Source: Microcystis sp. T1-4 (GTDB taxonomy: Bacteria > Cyanobacteriota > Cyanobacteriia > Cyanobacteriales > Microcystaceae). Taken from it: a stretch of 13,850 nt of DNA. Location of the stretch: assembly GCF_000297435.1 (NCBI RefSeq), contig NZ_CAIP01000150.1, positions 1-13,850 on the forward strand, read 5' to 3'. This document shows, piece after piece, positions 1-6,512 of this stretch. Made by a program: the position numbers and the translations under genes. The notes under the pieces were generated by a model, which saw only the letters and a program-made list of their open reading frames with translations, was not told the origin of the DNA and ran no database searches. The number at the start of each line of letters is the position of its first letter. Within the stretch, counting starts at the first letter, position 1.

Positions 1-1
1 G

Positions 2-77
2 TGTTCCAAGCAGGAACTCTTAAAGCGATTTCCCCCAGAAAAGTCGCGAGGAAATTGAAGCTATGTTTGGACTAAGT
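2..77 (+). pseudogene. Remnant of an Rpn/DUF2887-like gene cut by a MITE
   Basis: Frame 3 from base 24 reads DFPQKSREEIEAMFGLS up to base 77. I recognise this as resembling a stretch of the Rpn-family (recombination-promoting nuclease/putative transposase) proteins that are common in cyanobacteria. Before it, frame 2 is open (KQELLKRFPPE), so a frame change at the run of five C near 33-37 may separate the two halves. The reading frame ends where the inverted-repeat element at 78-311 begins, and nothing recognisable continues after that element. The family assignment comes from memory of a short motif and is tentative. Confidence 0.35.
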
Positions 78-311
78 AGGGTTTGCTGAAAAAGTCCTAG
101 GGTGGGGTCAGGCAGAAGGCTCCGAGGCAGGAGGCAAGGAGGCAGCAGTTTCAGGCTTCGTTGCCCTCCTTTTTCGTACCAGTTTTTGTACTAAAAGAAG
201 GATAATGCAAGGTTTTTGAAAGTCCCAATCCTATTTTCTGGTACTAACATCGGATTTTAACAGGTCAAAAGCCTTATTTTAAAAGGGTTTTACCATCATT
301 CAGCAAGCCCT
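78..311. mobile_element. MITE, 234 bp, with 13-bp terminal inverted repeats
   Basis: The left end AGGGTTTGCTGAA (78-90) and right end TTCAGCAAGCCCT (299-311) are inverted repeats with one mismatch. They are flanked by a 4-bp direct repeat AAGT (74-77 and 312-315), as expected for a target-site duplication. Inside are a GGAGGC-rich degenerate short repeat (about 126-150), an inverted pair GTACCAG/CTGGTAC (177-183, 238-244), and no coding frame. It is therefore a non-autonomous element whose transposase must be supplied elsewhere. The parent IS family was not determined. Confidence 0.62.
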
Positions 312-393
312 AAGTATTTTTTTACTATGGTTTTTGGGGCAAATAACAAGTAGCATATGACAAGGTGCGCCCCAGAACCCCAGGTTTCTTAAC

Positions 394-400
394 AAAGGAG
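394..400 (+). promoter_or_regulatory. Ribosome binding site of the small DUF4214 gene
   Basis: AAAGGAG ends 10 nt before the ATG at 411 and fixes that start. No convincing -35/-10 pair was found between the MITE right end and this site. Confidence 0.6.
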
Positions 401-410
401 CTATCAAGCA

Positions 411-1256
411 ATGGCAACTATCAATCCCCTAGATCTTAACACGGCAGTCGGTCTCTATGTGATTTACTTTGGTCGCTCGGCCTCCTATTCGGACCTCAAT
501 AATGCGGTTGCCGCCGGGCGAGCGGGGGTGACTAATGTTGATTTAGCAACTCAGTTTGGACAATCCCAGGAAGCCAAAACAAAATACCCCTTCTTGCAAA
601 GTCCTCTTCGAGGAAATGTAGATGAGTTTATCAATCAAATTTATCAAAATATGTTCGACCGAGCGGCTGATGCCGAGGGTTTAGTCTTCTGGCGTCAGAA
701 ACTCTTGGCTGCGGGGGGGTCGTCGAGGCAGGTGGCTTTGTTTGTTCTTGAGGTTGCCCAGGGAGCTCAACCCGGGTCTGTGGACTTCACCACGCTTCAA
801 AAGAAAGCTGATGTTGCTCTAAGTCAGGCTGTTCCCAGCGGCGATCCGCTAACTGGGACTAACACCAACTCGACAACAACAAGCGGGTCACAAGATTATT
901 GGTCTTCATTGCTGGGATCTTCCTGGGTCAACGATGCCGTGAAATCAGCGAGAAATCGGGTAAATCCGGTGAACCAGGATTACGATCCGCTAACTGGGAC
1001 TAACACCAACTCGACAACAACAAGTGGGTCACGAGGTTCTTGGTCTTCATTGCTGGGTTCTTCCTGGGTCAACGACACTATGGAATCAAGGAGAAATCAG
1101 GTAAACCAGAATTACAATTCTAGTGTCGATTACTATGCTGATGCGCTCAAGCGGGGAGTAGGGACATCCCGACCAGGGACAGATCTTAGTGGTTTGCCCA
1201 GGGGTCCGTTGGTAATGGATCCTATGATTGAGGCAGCACAGGGCCCATTGGGTTAG
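411..1256 (+). CDS. DUF4214-domain protein with two 47-residue repeats
   Basis: The 281-residue protein has no Cys. Residues 1-137 align without gaps, at about 80% identity (109 of 137), with the start of the S-layer/RTX-like protein at 6513-9002. This region has two DUF4214-like units: LYVIYFGRSASYSDLNNAV near residue 15 and FINQIYQNMFDRAADAEGL near residue 73. DUF4214 is common in secreted and surface proteins, but its biochemical role is unknown. From residue 145 the protein diverges into two 47-residue repeats (DPLTGTNTNSTTTSGS followed by WSSLLGSSWVND), then a Pro/Gly-rich tail without RTX nonapeptides or an obvious secretion signal. The ATG is supported by AAAGGAG. It may be a partner or decoy of the large protein, or a truncated paralogue that kept only the shared module. 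Exact function unknown. Confidence 0.85.
   Translation: MATINPLDLNTAVGLYVIYFGRSASYSDLNNAVAAGRAGVTNVDLATQFGQSQEAKTKYPFLQSPLRGNVDEFINQIYQNMFDRAADAEGLVFWRQKLLAAGGSSRQVALFVLEVAQGAQPGSVDFTTLQKKADVALSQAVPSGDPLTGTNTNSTTTSGSQDYWSSLLGSSWVNDAVKSARNRVNPVNQDYDPLTGTNTNSTTTSGSRGSWSSLLGSSWVNDTMESRRNQVNQNYNSSVDYYADALKRGVGTSRPGTDLSGLPRGPLVMDPMIEAAQGPLG
843..1118 (+). repeat. Two in-frame 141-bp tandem repeats
   Basis: Copy 1 spans 843-983 and copy 2 starts at 984, giving a period of 141 nt (47 residues). The first 16 residues of each copy (DPLTGTNTNSTTTSGS) are identical and nearly identical in DNA, as is WSSLLGSSWVND. The residues after each conserved block have diverged. High DNA identity confined to the Thr/Ser-rich block suggests recent duplication or gene conversion. 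Confidence 0.85.
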
Positions 1257-1467
1257 GGAAAAATAAAAGGTGTATTTATTGTTCCACTGGCAACTCCACT
1301 AGCCTGTTCTTTGAAAGGCGCTCCTAATAACCCCAGGTTTGCTAACGCTATCGGTGGTGTTTTTTGTCTTGGAATAGTCCATCCGTAGCATATAAGTATT
1401 TCTTATGTCGCCATATTAGGCACTTGAGGAATAAGGCACTACCTGTGAAAAATGAGCGAACCAAGGA

Positions 1468-2769
1468 TTAATAGGTCAAGAAATGAACCGCTTTGGCTAG
1501 TCCCTGTAAAGTGGCTGTCGGGCAGTTTTCTGGTGTCCATTTCCGTATCTCTGGAACAGTTCTATCCATTAAATACTGCATTGTCGGGAAAAGAGGGGCC
1601 TTGAGAACCTCCTGAGCAAATTCAACAAGCTGTTCAGCACAGGTTTCGGGACTGTGGTGTTCTGCGAGACGGTTTCGACCAGCTATCCCAACAGACTTAT
1701 AAGGGTCAGGATTATCAAGATAACCCTGGAGATGATAATGAATATCCTCCAGCTCATGGTCGAGGCGGATAGGAATTACCGTATCTGGAGATAAACCCTC
1801 ATACCAGCCAACTGGGGTGACAAAGCTAGGCAAACTATGACTCCAAATGCGCAGTTGGCTCGCAGAGGCCTCACCCATTGTAGGGTAACGAAGGTTAAAA
1901 GCTAAATCAGCTTGATCTAGAGCTTGTTCTAGTTCTTCTTCTGGTACAAAGCCTCTGATTTGAACTAGCTCTGTGAGCTCTAGGTCTTGAATACGCTGTT
2001 GAATATAGTCGGCATCCCAGACTTGTCCGTAAATATCCAGACAGAATTCTGAGCGCCGAGGAAAACTAGCCAAGGCTTCCAAAATCACCTCTAACCTTCG
2101 GTTAGTTCCTAGGTAGCCAAAGACGATTAAACGATGTATTGTCTCGGAAATACGAGAGGTTGAAGAATGGGAATGACCTGTTGGGACAGCGTAGGGCAGA
2201 GGAATATAGCTAGTCGGTAAATAATTAATTCCCAGTAATTGCTGGTAGGCATAGCGGCTATGGCAAACGACTCCACGGGCATTGGCTAAGGCTAAAGGAG
2301 TTAGCGGAAATTTTTCTACGACAAATTTTTCAGAAATCTGGCCTTCCTCAAAAAGACGACCAATGATTTGAGCATCAGCCCCATAATAGTACAACATCTT
2401 ATTTAAATAGTCTTCCCGCTGCTGATTACTACGATAAATACCAGTAAATAAACCTTGTAGCTTCAGATCATGTAAGATTACGAGTCCAGGGCAGCGTTGG
2501 CTAACCAGCCAAATGTCTTGATGAAACTCGTGGTTGTTGCCGATATTATAGACTATTAAATCCGTCTGACATAGTTTTGCCCAATCTAACTGCTCGGAAT
2601 CATAAACATTAACCTTAGCTATCTGACTGATTGTCGGGTCAAAATCCTTGTCAGTTGTCCACAGTTCCAGATCACAGCGAGAAAGTAAGGCTGGTAGCAG
2701 ACGCATTGTATAGTGGGCAATATCCGTTTTGGCTGGGAGCAAGGGGGAAAACCAACTTAACTTGAGCAT
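1468..2769 (-). CDS. GT4-type glycosyltransferase
   Basis: The 433-residue protein is a probable GT-B glycosyltransferase. It has an N-terminal acceptor domain beginning LKLSWFSPLLPAKTDIAHYT, a typical opening of this group, a change of domain at FGYLGTNRRLEVILEAL, then IYGQVWD and a donor-side segment MGEASASQLRIWSHSLPSF from about residue 298. The reading frame extends upstream to a TTG at 2799, but the ATG at 2767-2769 puts the family motif at the N-terminus and is preferred; neither start has a good Shine-Dalgarno. It lies 50 bp after the preceding glycosyltransferase on the same strand, so the two are probably co-transcribed. It likely adds a sugar to a surface glycan at the cytoplasmic face of the membrane. 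Donor and acceptor cannot be told from sequence. Confidence 0.85.
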   Translation of the reverse strand: MLKLSWFSPLLPAKTDIAHYTMRLLPALLSRCDLELWTTDKDFDPTISQIAKVNVYDSEQLDWAKLCQTDLIVYNIGNNHEFHQDIWLVSQRCPGLVILHDLKLQGLFTGIYRSNQQREDYLNKMLYYYGADAQIIGRLFEEGQISEKFVVEKFPLTPLALANARGVVCHSRYAYQQLLGINYLPTSYIPLPYAVPTGHSHSSTSRISETIHRLIVFGYLGTNRRLEVILEALASFPRRSEFCLDIYGQVWDADYIQQRIQDLELTELVQIRGFVPEEELEQALDQADLAFNLRYPTMGEASASQLRIWSHSLPSFVTPVGWYEGLSPDTVIPIRLDHELEDIHYHLQGYLDNPDPYKSVGIAGRNRLAEHHSPETCAEQLVEFAQEVLKAPLFPTMQYLMDRTVPEIRKWTPENCPTATLQGLAKAVHFLTY

Positions 2770-2819
2770 TTGGGTAATAAGCGTAATAAATAGCGTCAAA
2801 ACCTATGAGTATTAAAGGT

Positions 2820-3866
2820 TTATTTTAGTAATTTTTCTAACACGTTTGACCAGGTAATATCGAGACTTTGATAATAATCTAGAGCAGCCTTTCCTAGAGT
2901 TTTCGCCCATGAGCGATTTTCCCATAATTCGTCTAACGCTTTCGCTAAAGACGTTGGATTTGGCTCAGTAACCAAACCAGTTTGACGATCATGAATAAAT
3001 TCTAAGGGGCCTCCGGAATCCCAACAAGTAATTACCGGTTTCGCCGCCAACATTCCCTCCAGAGTGACGTAGCCGTAATCTTCATCAAACGGGGGATAGA
3101 TAACTGCGAGGGACTTAGCATAATAATCCAGTTTTTGTTCCACAGAAATGCAACCAGCTAAAGTTACTCGATCCTCTAAACCAAAATCTTGAATCATTTG
3201 CTCAACAGCCTTACGAAAGTTTCCATGGGACTGACCTGCGAAGATTACCTTGACCGGATAAGTTGTTTGAGCTAAAGCTTCTAAAACGAGGGTCTGACGT
3301 TTAATCTCGTTGAAGCGGCTGGGAAAGAAAAAATACCCTTCTTCTGGCTCGCAATAGAAACAGTCAGATTTTTGGGGTGGGTGATATAAGGGAAGAGAAT
3401 CTATACCATTAAATTGCTTGAGACGGTTAGCAACATTGCGGGAATTACTAAAGATGGCATGAGATTCAGCAAAGGCGTGATTATCCGCTCGCTCAATACT
3501 TGACTTGATTTGCTGCCCGTTGGGGAGACGATATAAATCTCCAAATTGCGGATGATTCCACATTTCGTAGGCTTGACGATGTTGGTGCAAAATCCAGAGA
3601 ACTTTACGGGGATGAGGAACTAGATAAGCAGGGAACTTCAACGCAATTACTCGGTCAATAACCCATCCTGCGAATTGGGATAGATCCAGAAGACGGCAAA
3701 CCAACATACTGTCAAGGATTCGTTCCTGAGGATAAACCTGAAAAGGAATTGCCACAATTTCTGCCTCATGACCTGCTTTTTTCAGTTGTCTGAGGAGTTC
3801 TTCTGCATGAATTTCTGCCCCACCATGAATAAAAGGAGTCTGGGTCGTTACGATTAAAATACGCAT
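2820..3866 (-). CDS. GT4-family glycosyltransferase
   Basis: The 348-residue protein is a retaining GT-B enzyme of family GT4. It starts MRILIVTTQTPFIHGGAEIH, the usual Rossmann strand followed by a glycine-rich acceptor loop. The C-terminal donor domain shows FFFPSRFNEIKRQTLVLEAL, VKVIFAG, and an E-x7-E pair (E262 and E270 in EDYGYVTLEG), followed by AAKPVITCWDSGGPLEFI. Length is normal for GT4. It sits 87 bp after the methyltransferase and 50 bp before the next glycosyltransferase, all on one strand, which suggests one glycan-assembly operon. The bases before the ATG read ACTAATC-ACTAATG, two heptads of which the second contains the start codon; AAGG lies further upstream as a weak ribosome site. 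Sugar specificity unknown. Confidence 0.9.
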   Translation of the reverse strand: MRILIVTTQTPFIHGGAEIHAEELLRQLKKAGHEAEIVAIPFQVYPQERILDSMLVCRLLDLSQFAGWVIDRVIALKFPAYLVPHPRKVLWILHQHRQAYEMWNHPQFGDLYRLPNGQQIKSSIERADNHAFAESHAIFSNSRNVANRLKQFNGIDSLPLYHPPQKSDCFYCEPEEGYFFFPSRFNEIKRQTLVLEALAQTTYPVKVIFAGQSHGNFRKAVEQMIQDFGLEDRVTLAGCISVEQKLDYYAKSLAVIYPPFDEDYGYVTLEGMLAAKPVITCWDSGGPLEFIHDRQTGLVTEPNPTSLAKALDELWENRSWAKTLGKAALDYYQSLDITWSNVLEKLLK

Positions 3867-3953
3867 TAGTGATTAGTACCTTAAAAATAGCTGTCACAGG
3901 TTCCGAGAAGTTTGAGTAAGCCTTTAGCTGTCGGGAAATCAAAGATGCGGTTT

Positions 3954-5528
3954 TTATCCGCCTCCCGTTGGTTTTAGACCGATAATAGCATAATCCTGGG
4001 GGCCATAGAAATACTCGTTGAGACGTTTGACTAAATCAGAATCACCAGGAAAGGGGGGATCCGGTGCAGGATGGAGATTCAGCACCTTTACCTGAGTAAA
4101 CCCCGCATATTCGACTAGAAACTGACTAGTTGCCGATGGGAGCGGATTTAAGTGCGTGGGATCAAAATAAAATTTCCAACTTCCGACAATTAGATTGCTA
4201 GGATTGGGCGATTCAAAAATTACCATCCCGCCTGGCCGCAACACCCGATGGATCTCATCAATAAACTGTACTAATACGGGAAAAGGCAAATGCTCAATAA
4301 TATGAAAGCCCGAAACTCCCCCAACGCTCTCTGCTGGTAGGCTTTGAAGATAAGCGATCGCATCTCCCCGTTCAGCCAGAAGTTGACGTTGTTGACAATA
4401 GTCAATCACCAGGGCATTACTATCTATGCCCTTGGCTTGATAGCCATTGACCTTCAACAATTCTAACCATTCTCCCCGGCCACAGCCCATATCTAAAACC
4501 AGATCCTCTCCACGACGGATACCGTAAGATTCCAGATAGGGTAGATAAACCGAGAGACGTTGGGCAATGTCTGCCTCAGTTCCCCGAAACTGCTCCTCAA
4601 AGGCCACATAGAGTGCGTCTAGGGATTGCCCTTCTTCAAGGACAAAGGTCTGAAGTTCTTGAGGCGTGAAGGGTTCAGGCAAACGATTTCTAGCCTCTTC
4701 CAGAAAGAGAGTTAAAAGGCGTTTTTGTTGCACTAAATCACTCCGCAAATAGTTCTCTTGACGGAGATAACGCTGGTCAATTTCAGTTACCCGTTGGGAT
4801 ACCGTCTCAATTTTGTCCTGAGTATCACTTCTAAAGTTCCAAATTTTCTCATCTAACTCCTGGCTATTCTGATACAGAGAGTCATGGATCTGTGAGATTT
4901 GGTTTTGGATAGCTTGTAATTGAGCAGTCTGCTGGTGGCTTTGAAGTTGGAGTTCTTGTAATTGAGCAGTCTGCTGGTGGCTTTGAAGTTGGAGTTCTTG
5001 TAATTGAGCAGTCTGCTGGTGGCTTTGACGTTGGAGTTCTCGGTCAAGGCTGAGCAAGTCCTCACGGGTTTGCTCCCGCAACAATCCAACCTGACCCAAG
5101 AGTTGTTCATTAAGAGCCAGGGAGTTTCTGAGAGCCGCAAACAGATTACTATTAACTTCTCGCTGGTCTCGAAAGAGCAGGTTGAAAATCTTGAGGATTA
5201 ATACCTGAAATGGTCGAAATAAAATATAGGGAAAACGTCCTGCATTGCCTGGCAATTGACTCCTTACCCCAGAACGAGATTCGGCTAATGCTATGCAATC
5301 GAGAGTGCGCTCTCGTTGTTCCTTTAAGGCTTCAGTTTCTGTTTGACCTGAGGTGAGCAACCTCAAAGGAGATGGAGTAGGAGATCCTGGGGTTTCTCTA
5401 AAATCTTTTTGCCCCTGAGCCAGAGGTGAAGGCTGTTGCGTCTGCACCAAAGATGATCGCCACATTTCTCGGCGAAGTTGGCTGATAATAAACTCAACCG
5501 AAAATTTGTTCTCTGTTGTTTCTCGCAT
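3954..5528 (-). CDS. Coiled-coil SAM-dependent methyltransferase of glycan assembly
   Basis: The 524-residue protein has three parts. The N-terminal 95 residues are hydrophilic (FSVEFIISQLRREM near the start). Residues about 97-120 are hydrophobic/aromatic (FPYILFRPFQVLILKIFNLL) and may touch the membrane. A Gln-rich coiled coil of about residues 125-270 includes three 14-residue repeats (164-205). The C-terminal part is a class I methyltransferase: motif I LDMGCGRGEW at 345-354, then GIDSNALVIDYCQ, HIIEHLPF, VLRPGGMVIFESPNPSN and FYFDPTHLNPL. The domain order resembles O-antigen/polysaccharide methyltransferases in which the coiled coil acts as a scaffold (WbdD-like logic). It is the first gene of the glycosyltransferase cassette and could cap or modify the growing glycan (inference). 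Substrate unknown. Confidence 0.87.
   Translation of the reverse strand: MRETTENKFSVEFIISQLRREMWRSSLVQTQQPSPLAQGQKDFRETPGSPTPSPLRLLTSGQTETEALKEQRERTLDCIALAESRSGVRSQLPGNAGRFPYILFRPFQVLILKIFNLLFRDQREVNSNLFAALRNSLALNEQLLGQVGLLREQTREDLLSLDRELQRQSHQQTAQLQELQLQSHQQTAQLQELQLQSHQQTAQLQAIQNQISQIHDSLYQNSQELDEKIWNFRSDTQDKIETVSQRVTEIDQRYLRQENYLRSDLVQQKRLLTLFLEEARNRLPEPFTPQELQTFVLEEGQSLDALYVAFEEQFRGTEADIAQRLSVYLPYLESYGIRRGEDLVLDMGCGRGEWLELLKVNGYQAKGIDSNALVIDYCQQRQLLAERGDAIAYLQSLPAESVGGVSGFHIIEHLPFPVLVQFIDEIHRVLRPGGMVIFESPNPSNLIVGSWKFYFDPTHLNPLPSATSQFLVEYAGFTQVKVLNLHPAPDPPFPGDSDLVKRLNEYFYGPQDYAIIGLKPTGGG
4913..5038 (-). repeat. Three 42-bp tandem repeats coding two heptads each
   Basis: Units start at 4913, 4955 and 4997. 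The first two are identical and the third differs at one base. Each codes 14 residues (QSHQQTAQLQELQL register), exactly two coiled-coil heptads, so gain or loss of a unit would keep both the reading frame and the coil phase. Confidence 0.92.
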
Positions 5529-5610
5529 TGCTCTAAAAATATAGTGCCTTTATTTCAATTGGACTAAATAATCCGACTAATCTATCTGTCTGGGAGCCCA
5601 AGACATTTTA

Positions 5611-5824
5611 TCATAGGGGTAGAACCAAAATATCGATATAATCCCCCGTTGTGCGATGGCTATGGTAATACTTCTCCAAGTCTATCAGGGAAAGCGAATG
5701 AAACTGACCGTCAACAAAATGTCCGATCTCTCGGCCAAGCTGTTCGTAATTTAAATTGCGTTAACTGAATCTCCCTTATTTGCTTCTTCTGGAGATCAGG
5801 GGAAAAATGGTCACTGTTTTCCAT
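5611..5824 (-). pseudogene. Frameshifted remnant of a small unknown gene
   Basis: On the - strand an ATG at 5824 opens MENSDHFSPDLQKKQIREIQ, which runs to a stop at 5711. A second frame from about 5760 reads NLNYEQLGREIGHFVDG, then SLSLIDLEKYYHSHRTTGD and YIDILVLPL, to a TGA at 5611. Joining them by one frameshift near 5755-5765 would give a protein of about 70 residues with natural composition. I do not recognise the family. It could also be the C-terminal end of a longer lost gene. The second frame has no start codon of its own. Confidence 0.4.
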
Positions 5825-5852
5825 AATGGGCGCAAACCTTCATGGGTGTCAA
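5823..5852 (-). promoter_or_regulatory. Candidate sigma70 promoter facing the glycan cassette
   Basis: On the - strand TTGACA (5852-5847) is followed after 18 bp by CATTAT (5828-5823), which matches TATAAT at four of six positions. It would transcribe leftward through the small-gene remnant toward the methyltransferase start at 5528. The -10 overlaps the ATG of that remnant, which fits the remnant being non-coding now. Candidate only. Confidence 0.3.
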
Positions 5853-6111
5853 CTTAAGCAAGAAGCTTAATTATAAAGCCCACTTTCCGCACTTCTTAAC
5901 ATTCAATTGATAATTTTTACTAATATATTGCTTAAAATTGATCGCCCGTAGGGACTATAGCTACAATGATTAATTTTTATTAAGGTGAAGAATTGTAATT
6001 TTTTCTCAGAAAAAAATTAATTATTGAAAATGTTCTCAATAGTAGTTTCTACAATGAAGGTTTTTCCTCAAAACATCTTGGGGAATGTAAAAATATATAA
6101 AAGTATATGAA

Positions 6112-6258
6112 GATGTGCGAAATGTCGATGGGTATCGAACGCATCGTGACCAGGCCGCCGCAGGGATGGTATTGCATCGTGGACTAGAACGAGTAAGTAG
6201 CCAGTCTGGCGAAACAAAAGTGCCTGCCAAGTCGGTCTGTCGGGGGTCTATGAACTAG
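6112..6258 (+). pseudogene. C-terminal remnant of an IS200/IS605 tnpB
   Basis: The frame reads GYRTHRDQAAAGMVLHRGLE and ends SVCRGSMN before a TAG at 6256-6258, 48 codons in all. GYRTHRDxAAAxxVLxRGL is the signature of the TnpB end, covering the last part of the zinc ribbon and the final RuvC-type Asp (the D of HRD). The Cys residues expected just before GYRTH are disturbed: the bases around 6114-6130 suggest small frameshifts. About 350 upstream codons, including the other catalytic acidic residues, are absent, and no left end of the element was identified. The protein cannot be active. Confidence 0.75.
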
Positions 6259-6341
6259 ATAAGTGGCGTGGGGCAGCAATGCCTAACTGCCAGGTTGGGA
6301 AGCCTGCGCTGTACCCGTAGGGTCAGCGTCGGGAGAATGTC
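6259..6341 (+). ncRNA. Orphan omega-RNA scaffold / IS605 right end
   Basis: In IS200/IS605 elements the guide RNA of TnpB (omega-RNA) covers the tnpB 3' end and the element right end. Here the segment just after the tnpB remnant folds strongly: CGCTG-T-ACCC-GTA-GGGT-CAGCG (6307-6328) is a 9-bp stem with one bulged T, extended by further partial pairing outside it. A second element, GGGGCAG (6270-6276) with CTGCC (6287-6291), lies before it. The scaffold appears better kept than the protein frame. The exact right-end boundary is not visible; I place it near 6341 by form. The flank after it (about 6342-6361) would be the guide. Transcription is not shown. Confidence 0.5.
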
Positions 6342-6367
6342 ACCCGACAAAATTAAAGGCTTGTGCG

Positions 6368-6395
6368 TTGACAAACTGCTAAACTCCGATATACT
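6368..6395 (+). promoter_or_regulatory. Strong sigma70-type promoter of the surface-protein gene
   Basis: TTGACA (6368-6373) and TATACT (6390-6395) are separated by 16 bp, six and five matches to consensus. Transcription would start near 6402, giving a leader of about 110 nt before the ATG at 6513. The promoter lies roughly 25 bp after the IS605 relic. Confidence 0.75.
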
Positions 6396-6460
6396 GAGTA
6401 CAGGATTGTAGGATAATTTGGTAAAATGAGTTGTCCATACTAATCTGTAATGTCTCAGCT

Positions 6461-6488
6461 AACATCAAACTGATGTTATTTGTTTTTT
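6461..6488 (+). promoter_or_regulatory. Leader hairpin with T tract (attenuator-like)
   Basis: AACATCA-AAC-TGATGTT (6461-6477) is a perfect 7-bp hairpin followed by ATTTGTTTTTT (6478-6488). It looks like a weak, AT-rich intrinsic terminator placed inside the leader of the surface-protein gene. It could be an attenuator, an RNA-stability element, or chance in AT-rich DNA. Confidence 0.4.
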
Positions 6489-6506
6489 CGTTGAGGAGTT
6501 AACGAA
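6487..6506 (+). promoter_or_regulatory. Shine-Dalgarno presented in a hairpin loop
   Basis: TTCGTT (6487-6492) pairs perfectly with AACGAA (6501-6506), leaving GAGGAGTT as the loop. GAGGAG (6493-6498) is the ribosome site. In linear form it is 14 nt from the ATG at 6513, longer than usual, and folding of the 3' arm would shorten the effective distance. Confidence 0.5.
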
Positions 6507-6512
6507 ACTGCT

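Noticed and set aside
3945..3965. Terminator at the end of the methyltransferase gene (GCGG-CCGC stem around its stop)
   Set aside because: The stem has only four pairs and the next gene on the same strand follows closely, which fits an operon better.
4913..5038. CRISPR-like regular repeats
   Set aside because: The 42-bp units are directly adjacent with no spacers and code a coiled coil.
6036..6230. 64-codon open frame on the - strand
   Set aside because: Antisense to the tnpB remnant, whose + strand frame carries the recognisable GYRTHRD motif.
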